Below are positions 36,426 through 64,000 of a DNA stretch of 64,000 nt, piece after piece; the first letter of the stretch is position 1, and every line of letters begins with the position of its first letter. The notes under the pieces are model-generated. The model saw only the letters and a program-made list of their open reading frames with translations. It searched no databases and was not told where the DNA came from. This stretch comes from Crossaster papposus (taxonomy: Eukaryota > Echinodermata > Asteroidea > Velatida > Solasteridae): the NCBI GenBank assembly GCA_037893245.1, contig JBAIAA010000523.1, positions 62,001 through 126,000 of the forward strand. The letters run 5' to 3'. A program made the translations under genes and the position numbers.

Positions 36426-37226
36426 GTAGTCAGACGAACGTTGTACACCACCTATGGAGCGGACCACCACTCGGACCTTCGCCCGCCCGTCGCGGGATCG
36501 GTGTGGGATGCATCTGGAGTCGTTTTCGATACTCTGGATGGCCAGCCCCCCCCCCCCCCCCCCCCCCCCCCTCCCTCCTGGGTGGTCAGAGCGGACCGGG
36601 CCCGTGGATGCGGTGCCCGGGCCTCGGAGAGTGAGGCGGAATGGGGGATGAGTCCCCGACTCGACTCCACGTCCCCGCCGACCTGTCGTGCCCTCCGAGG
36701 CACTCGGACAGGCCCGGCACAGTGCATGGGAGCCGCCGGGGCCGGCCCGCCCGCACCGCCCGCCCGCACCGCCCGCACCGTCTTACGGAACCTACGGCAA
36801 TCAGAGCGGCCGCGCGGGCCGTTAAGACGCGGGAGACCGAGGCCCTTCCGCTCTCGACGGCCGAGCGGCACCTGTTCCAAACGCCCGCCGCAGTTTAGCG
36901 GCGGGCGGCACCAAGTTTCCCAGGCGAGGCGCCGAGCTGCGCCCCAGGTGGCGGAACGAGCGGCGAGCAGTAGCTCGCCCCAGAGCGGACCGAGGCGGCC
37001 CACACTCTAACGAGGGCCGGCCCGCTCGGACCCCCGGATTGAGACGAAGGGAGGCGGCGGAGAAGGCTCCCAGTTCCCTTAGCCCAGTCACGATGCCTCC
37101 GAGAGAGAGATATAGAGTGAGTTTCGAGGAAGAACACCGGCGCCGGCAGCCATGGCGCGTCCGGCCGGAGAGCGGCGGGCCCCCGCCCCAGCGCGCAGGG
37201 GCCGCCCGCCCAGGCCCCGAGGGGGC
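36426..37226 (+). other. Presumed 5' external transcribed spacer of rDNA
   Basis: About 800 bp of very GC-rich, low-complexity sequence lies directly upstream of the 18S 5' end. It includes a C homopolymer of about 26 (36546-36571) and runs of GCCCGC. Several open frames occur on both strands, as expected for stop-poor GC-rich DNA, and none has a family signature. Its position and composition fit an external transcribed spacer, which would mean that a transcription-unit start was captured together with the 18S. Confidence 0.65.
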
Positions 37227-39493
37227 TACCTGGTTGATCTTGCCAGTAGTCATATGCTTGTCTCAAAGATTAAGCCATGCATGTCTAAGTAAAAGCTTTC
37301 ACAAGCGAAACTGCGGATGGCTCATTAAATCAATTGTTTTTTGGGGACCACACACCCCTACATACATGGATAACTGTGGTAGTTATAGAGCTAATACATG
37401 CCAGCAAGCGCCGACCTTGCGGAAGGCTTGCTTTTATTAGGAACTAGAACAACCCGGGCTGGTCCCGGCTCCGTTAGTGAACTCTACATAACCTGGCCGA
37501 TCGCACGGTCCTCGCACCGGTGATAAATGTCTGCCCTATCAACTGTCGATGGTACGTTATGGACCTACCGTGGTAGTAACAGGTAATGGAGAATCAGGGT
37601 TCGATTCAGGAGAGGGAGCTTGAGAAACGGCTACCACATCAATGGAAGGCAGCAGGCGCGCAAATTACCCACTCCCGACACGGGGAGGTGGTGACGAAAA
37701 ATAGCAATACAGGACTCTTTCGAGGCCCTGTAATTAGAATGAGTACATTTTAAATCCTTTAACGAGAATCTATTGGAGGGCAAGTCTGGTGCCAGCTGCC
37801 AATAGCGTATATCAAAATTGCTGCAGTTAAAAAGCTCGTAGTTGGATCTTGGGAGCATGCTGGCGGTCCGCCGCAAGGCGCGCCACTGCCCGCCCGGCCT
37901 TCATCTCGGTCTCCGCCCGGTTCTGTTGACTGATTGCCGAGCGCGGCCGAAACGTTTACTTTGAAAACATTGGAGTGTTCAAAGCAGGCCGACCGTCTGG
38001 ACAGCAGAGCATGGAATAACGGAATAGGACCTCAGTTCTATTGCGTGGGTTTTCAGAACTCGAGGTAATGATTAAGAGGGACGACGCGGGCATTCGTACT
38101 GCGGTGTGAGAGATGAAATTCTTGGATCGCCGCAAGACGACCGACTGCGAAAGCATTTGTCAAGAATGTTTTCATTAACCCTAACCCTCCCAAATCCTTC
38201 TAAATCCTCTTGTACAAAATGAAGGATTTAGAAGGATTGAGGTTATTAGGACATTGCAGTGGAGGGGGATCCAGAAGGATTGAGGGCAGATGGGCTTTTG
38301 CTATGGGAGGGATTGAGAAGGATTGAGAAGAATTGAGGTTATCGGGCTGTATTTGACACAAGAGGAAAAAGAAGGATTGAGGTTGTATGCAGCTTGCCCA
38401 AAATAGGATCCAGAAGGATCTAGGTTATGGGGGAGGGGGCTTGCATTTGTGTACATTGTAATGGCATGGGGAATGCATGCTTCTGACTTGGTTATTTTTA
38501 GGGCTTGCATTTGTGTGCATGGCAAATGTGTGTACTGGAAGGTAAGTGTATACTGCAAGGTCAGTGGGTCAGTGCTGAAAGGGTCCCTGGACAATGTATG
38601 TTTATGTATCATCAATAGGAAACACATGTGCATACAATGGAATTTCTGTGGCCCTTGTCCTGGTATGAAAAGGTCATTGTACTGGGCACTTCCATTTGTT
38701 TGAGGGTAATTTGTTGGATAAGTAATCAGTTTACACAGACCCCCAAAAACATCCCCCAGCAGGCAGGAGGATCTAGAAGGATTCAGGGCAATAGCCATAC
38801 TAGCAGAATTGAGAAGGATTTAGAAGGATCCAGGTTCCTTGAGCTTTTAACTCTTTACTACAGAAGGATATAGGAGGATTGAGGTTATGTCTTAGCCAAA
38901 CGAGCCGGGAGGGTTAGGGTTAATCAAGAACAAAAGTTAGATGTTTGAATGCGATCAGATACCGCTATAGTTCTAACCATAAACGATGCCAACTGGCGGC
39001 ATTACTTCAATGACGCGGCGGGCAGTCTGCGGGAAACCAAAGTCTTTGGGTTCCAGGGGAAGTAATGGAAGGGCACCACCACTCAATTTGACTCAACACG
39101 GGAAAACTCACCCGGCCTGGACACAGTGAAGATTGACAGATTGAGAACCATTTCTTAATTTTGTGGGTGGTAGTGCATGGCCGTTCTTAGTTGGTGGAGC
39201 GATTTGTCTGGTTAATTCTGATAACAAACGAGACTCTGGCTTGCTAAATAGTCGCGCCGGCCGCCGCGCCGGCCGCTGACTTTTTAGAGGTCAGCCACGC
39301 GAGATTGAGCAATAACAGGTCTGTGATGCCCTTATATGTCCGGACCGCACACGCGGGGTCAGCGGGTTCCGTCTCTTGGCCGGAAGGTCTGGGCAATCCG
39401 TTGAACCCCCTTTGTGCTTGGGATAGGGAGTTGCAATTGTCTCCCTTGAACGAGAAATTCCCAGTATAAGCGCGAGTCATCAGCTCGCGTTGA
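37227..39493 (+). pseudogene. 18S rRNA pseudogene, interrupted by a TTAA element
   Basis: The copy starts at the canonical 5' end (TACCTGGTTGATC, here with CTTGCC for CCTGCC) and ends at CAGCTCGCGTTGA, before the 3' end of a full 18S. The rRNA parts are 37227-38178 and 38924-39493, about 1.52 kb against roughly 1.75 kb expected to that point. Near 37796 the universal 530-loop sequence (CCGCGGTAATTCC) is deleted: GTGCCAGC runs straight into TGCCAATAGCG. Another deletion joins GGGGAAGTAATGG to AAGGGCACCACC near 39070, and CACCACC to ACTCAATTTGACTC. It cannot yield a working small subunit. Sequence style is that of a deuterostome invertebrate. Confidence 0.95.
38179..38919. mobile_element. 741-bp piggyBac-like non-autonomous element in 18S
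   Basis: The element begins CCCTAACCCTCCC (38179-38191) and ends GGGAGGGTTAGGG (38907-38919), a perfect 13-bp terminal inverted repeat. It is flanked by TTAA on each side (38175-38178 and 38920-38923). Removing it together with one TTAA restores the normal 18S order TTTTCATTAATCAAGAAC. TTAA duplication and CCC...GGG ends are the hallmarks of the piggyBac superfamily. The interior has many copies of an AGAAGGATT(G/T)AGG motif and no transposase, so it is a MITE. Confidence 0.92.
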
Positions 39494-40421
39494 ATTTTTA
39501 GGTTACCTGAATACTCAATGACATTTTTACTGGTCTTAATGGTCTTATTGACCCCAAAAACATGGGTGTAGACACCAAAATGATGACTCTATAGGGTAAA
39601 TAATAAATGACTTATTGCCATTTTATTGTAATGGCGGCCATCTTGGACGCCATCTTGAAAATGACAACTTTTCTATGCTCCGAATTTCTTAGATTTTCAA
39701 TATGTTATTCTTGATAATCGGTACTACCGGTACCATAATCCGTTAAAAAACCTTTTGTTGCAATTTTTTTGGGGTTGAGGTGTATTTTTTCATAAATTGA
39801 CTCTACTACCTCACCTGTTGACTAAGTTTGCTGATTTTGATTTCATTAGAAAAGTAACATACAAATCTAATTTAGGCATTAGTTTTCATGTCCGAGCAAA
39901 TTGACCTTCAATAACTTTTTGACCTTTAAGTTAAACTTGGATTTGAACTTAGATCAACATGATTTTTACAATATATAAAATATTGGAGGTATGTGTATTT
40001 TTAGTTTGCTTTTCTTCCTAGCTCATGTCAACGTTGGCAACATTTGATATTCCTACAGTATTGTATGCAAATGGTATACCGGTACTATCTATTTGCATCA
40101 ATATACATGTAGGAAAATCACATTTGCCAGATGTAGATGTAGGAAGCAAAAACATACAATATTATACACGTCTCCATTTGTTGATATAATTATTTTAAAA
40201 GACATGTTGTTAGGGGAAATTTTAACCCAGAGTCAGTTCACAGTCACGTGATCCACAAGGTCAAATTGAAGGTCAAGTAAAGGTCTAAAGATTATTGCGG
40301 GTAAAATTGCTCGGACATAAATAATAATAATGCCAATAATAATAATGATGTTTCCTTTCGTATGAATTTATTTAAAAGTTTTAGCGGCATCTTAATAGCG
40401 CACTGGTCGGATGCCGCTAAA
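39494..40421 (-). repeat. Right flanking repeat of the rDNA cassette, inverted
   Basis: It starts immediately at the end of the 18S copy with TTTTTAGGTTACCTGA, the complement of the end of the left repeat unit. It then carries GGCGGCCATCTTGGACGCC and CTTAGATTTTCAATATGTTA in inverted order. The outer end has GGTCGGATGCCGCTAAA (40405-40421), the exact complement of the left outer 17-mer. The interior from about 39850 to 40370 is AT-rich and not obviously shared with the left side. Confidence 0.75.
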
Positions 40422-41216
40422 GCTTGAAAAGTTGTCGTTTTCACCCCAAAACAAATATGAACTAATTTAAAGTGGGGAGTTTAACCCCTAGGGTGATTTT
40501 GACACGGAATGACCCAACAATAATAAACCAAGAAGTAATGTTAGACTCTGTATTCTCCTCGCAGATACCCAACAGTAGCATTTACAAGTATGTAATCAAG
40601 AGGGCAATAAACATGTACAGTACCTTTTGCAGCTATCCAAAAAAGTAACCAACCAAAATACTGTTGAAAAGCTTGTTGTAAAGATATTAATGATTCTAAA
40701 AGTACTCTGTGAAATTATTCCGTCTGGAATGCTGTCATTTTGAAGAAAATAACGAAAGAATGCGATTTAAAAATGTGCGTCTCAGGGGCTCACATTTTAG
40801 AATTACCGCAAATACATGTAGTGCTCGCAAGTGTTCGAACTACACGCGGTGGACACATTGGCACTACTACTTCTGTTCAGTACGTGACATGCGCGTAAAT
40901 TCAATCCGCTGGCTTAGAACGTGCCCATAACGCATATTGTGGTTGCAATTCAAATTGTGACTCGACTAATTTTGAATTGGAATCGAAATCTTAAAATATT
41001 TCTTTCTCAGAATTTGCAGCATTCACAGAACTAAACAAACATTTACCAGGTTGTTTGTCCAGCACCTTTCTTCATTTTTTGAGCACTTTAGCTGCTTCAA
41101 GCAATAACAATGGTATATTGCCAATTTAAGAGGGTTAAACGTCTGTTACATGGGAAATATAGTGGGCAGAAATTGTTGGACTTGCCCAAATTATTTCCTT
41201 TTTTCTCACTTTCCAG
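40422..41216. other. Upstream of the first KIF6 exon seen; no exon recognised
   Basis: I looked for the expected first coding exon of KIF6, which would hold the start methionine and the first motor strand. I did not find it here. The reading frame at 40709-40930 has no family signature. The acceptor of the first recognised exon follows a pyrimidine-rich tract at about 41195-41216. Confidence 0.5.
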
Positions 41217-63523
<22,307 letters not shown>

Positions 63524-64000
63524 CTCGATTCCTATGCACATATTGTTAGAGTAACTAAAAAAAAGGGTACATGGTAGAGTGCAGACCTGAAAACGTCTTA
63601 TCTCCCAATGTTCAAAAAAGTCATTCAAAGTAATTCAGATTTATGATCATTCTTGGCCCATATGCTTTCTACCCAACAAGTTTCGTTAAAATCATTGTAG
63701 TAGGTTTTTTGTAATCCTGATAACAGCCAAACAGGAGTGAATACATTACCTCTGCCACCGGAGATGGGCGGGGGTAATAAAGTATAGACCATGGGATGGT
63801 CGCTAAAAATGTTCCTATCTCCTGAATTCTGTGATCCCGCCATAAATGTACCATGTAAACAACGAAGGATTTCGATGATTTATTGCAGGACAGTGCATGT
63901 AGGATGTTAACTGTAAAATGAAAAATTGGCTCTTCACTATACATGCATTTGGAACTTGCATTTGGAACATGCGCGCAAAGTACCAATGACACATCTGCCG
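63524..64000. other. Downstream of the last KIF6 exon: dispersed repeat and AATAAA
   Basis: A repeat with CCCAACAAGTTTCGTTAAAATC, TTTTTTGTAATCCTGATAACAG and CCTCTGCCACCGGAG (about 63670-63770) is related to the one at 45965-46115. AATAAA at 63776-63781 could be a polyadenylation signal. No further exon was recognised before the window ends. Confidence 0.5.

Noticed and set aside
36402..37440. Long GC-rich open frames on both strands (up to 202 codons)
   Set aside because: They overlap each other in GC-rich, stop-poor presumed rDNA spacer and run into the 18S 5' end. None has a family signature.
38179..38919. Interstitial telomere repeat
   Set aside because: CCCTAACCC appears once at each end, only as part of the perfect 13-bp inverted repeat next to TTAA. 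It is better explained as a transposon end.

Overview
This is a piece of a repeat-rich animal nuclear genome. The spliced gene, the tRNA-derived SINEs, the several DNA-transposon families and an 18S rRNA copy that looks echinoderm-like to me suggest a marine invertebrate deuterostome, possibly an echinoderm. The species assignment is an inference from memory of rRNA sequence and was not searched. Nothing in the window looks bacterial, and there is no CRISPR array or operon. Layout from left to right: (1) 1-24337 is a tandem satellite with an 86-bp monomer (about 283 copies) organised into higher-order repeats; the many short minus-strand reading frames in it are artefacts of the period. (2) 24338-26300 is a 5'-truncated, internally deleted BEL/Pao LTR retrotransposon followed by a probable 3' LTR. 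(3) 26560-28490 is a decayed Ty3/gypsy pol fragment on the minus strand. (4) 28500-35500 holds no recognisable complete gene. It is packed with inverted-repeat structures: paired 16-bp repeat arrays, foldback elements, a 62-bp-arm hairpin, a 151-bp near-identical fragment of the Pao element, and a 300-bp-arm inverted repeat carrying a short membrane-anchor-like reading frame. (5) 35527-40421 is a cassette in which a GC-rich presumed 5' external transcribed spacer and a broken 18S rRNA copy lie between inverted copies of one AT-rich repeat; a 741-bp piggyBac-like non-autonomous element sits at a TTAA site inside the 18S. (6) 41217-63523 carries 16 exons, in phase, of a kinesin-9 family gene, the KIF6 orthologue, on the plus strand. 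The joined exons give 852 codons plus a stop. The first coding exon was not found. The introns contain SINEs, TTAA-flanked MITEs, a hAT-like element, a perfect 38-bp-arm hairpin, and a pogo/Tigger-like element with an RTE-type LINE fragment inserted in it. KIF6 is the only gene that looks functional: it would encode a cilium-associated plus-end kinesin with an N-terminal motor and C-terminal coiled coils. Everything else is mobile-element or repeat DNA, much of it nested. The most notable items are the inverted-repeat-bounded rDNA cassette with its TTAA element, the twin inverted 16-bp arrays, and the satellite's tandem 3,709-bp higher-order duplication.
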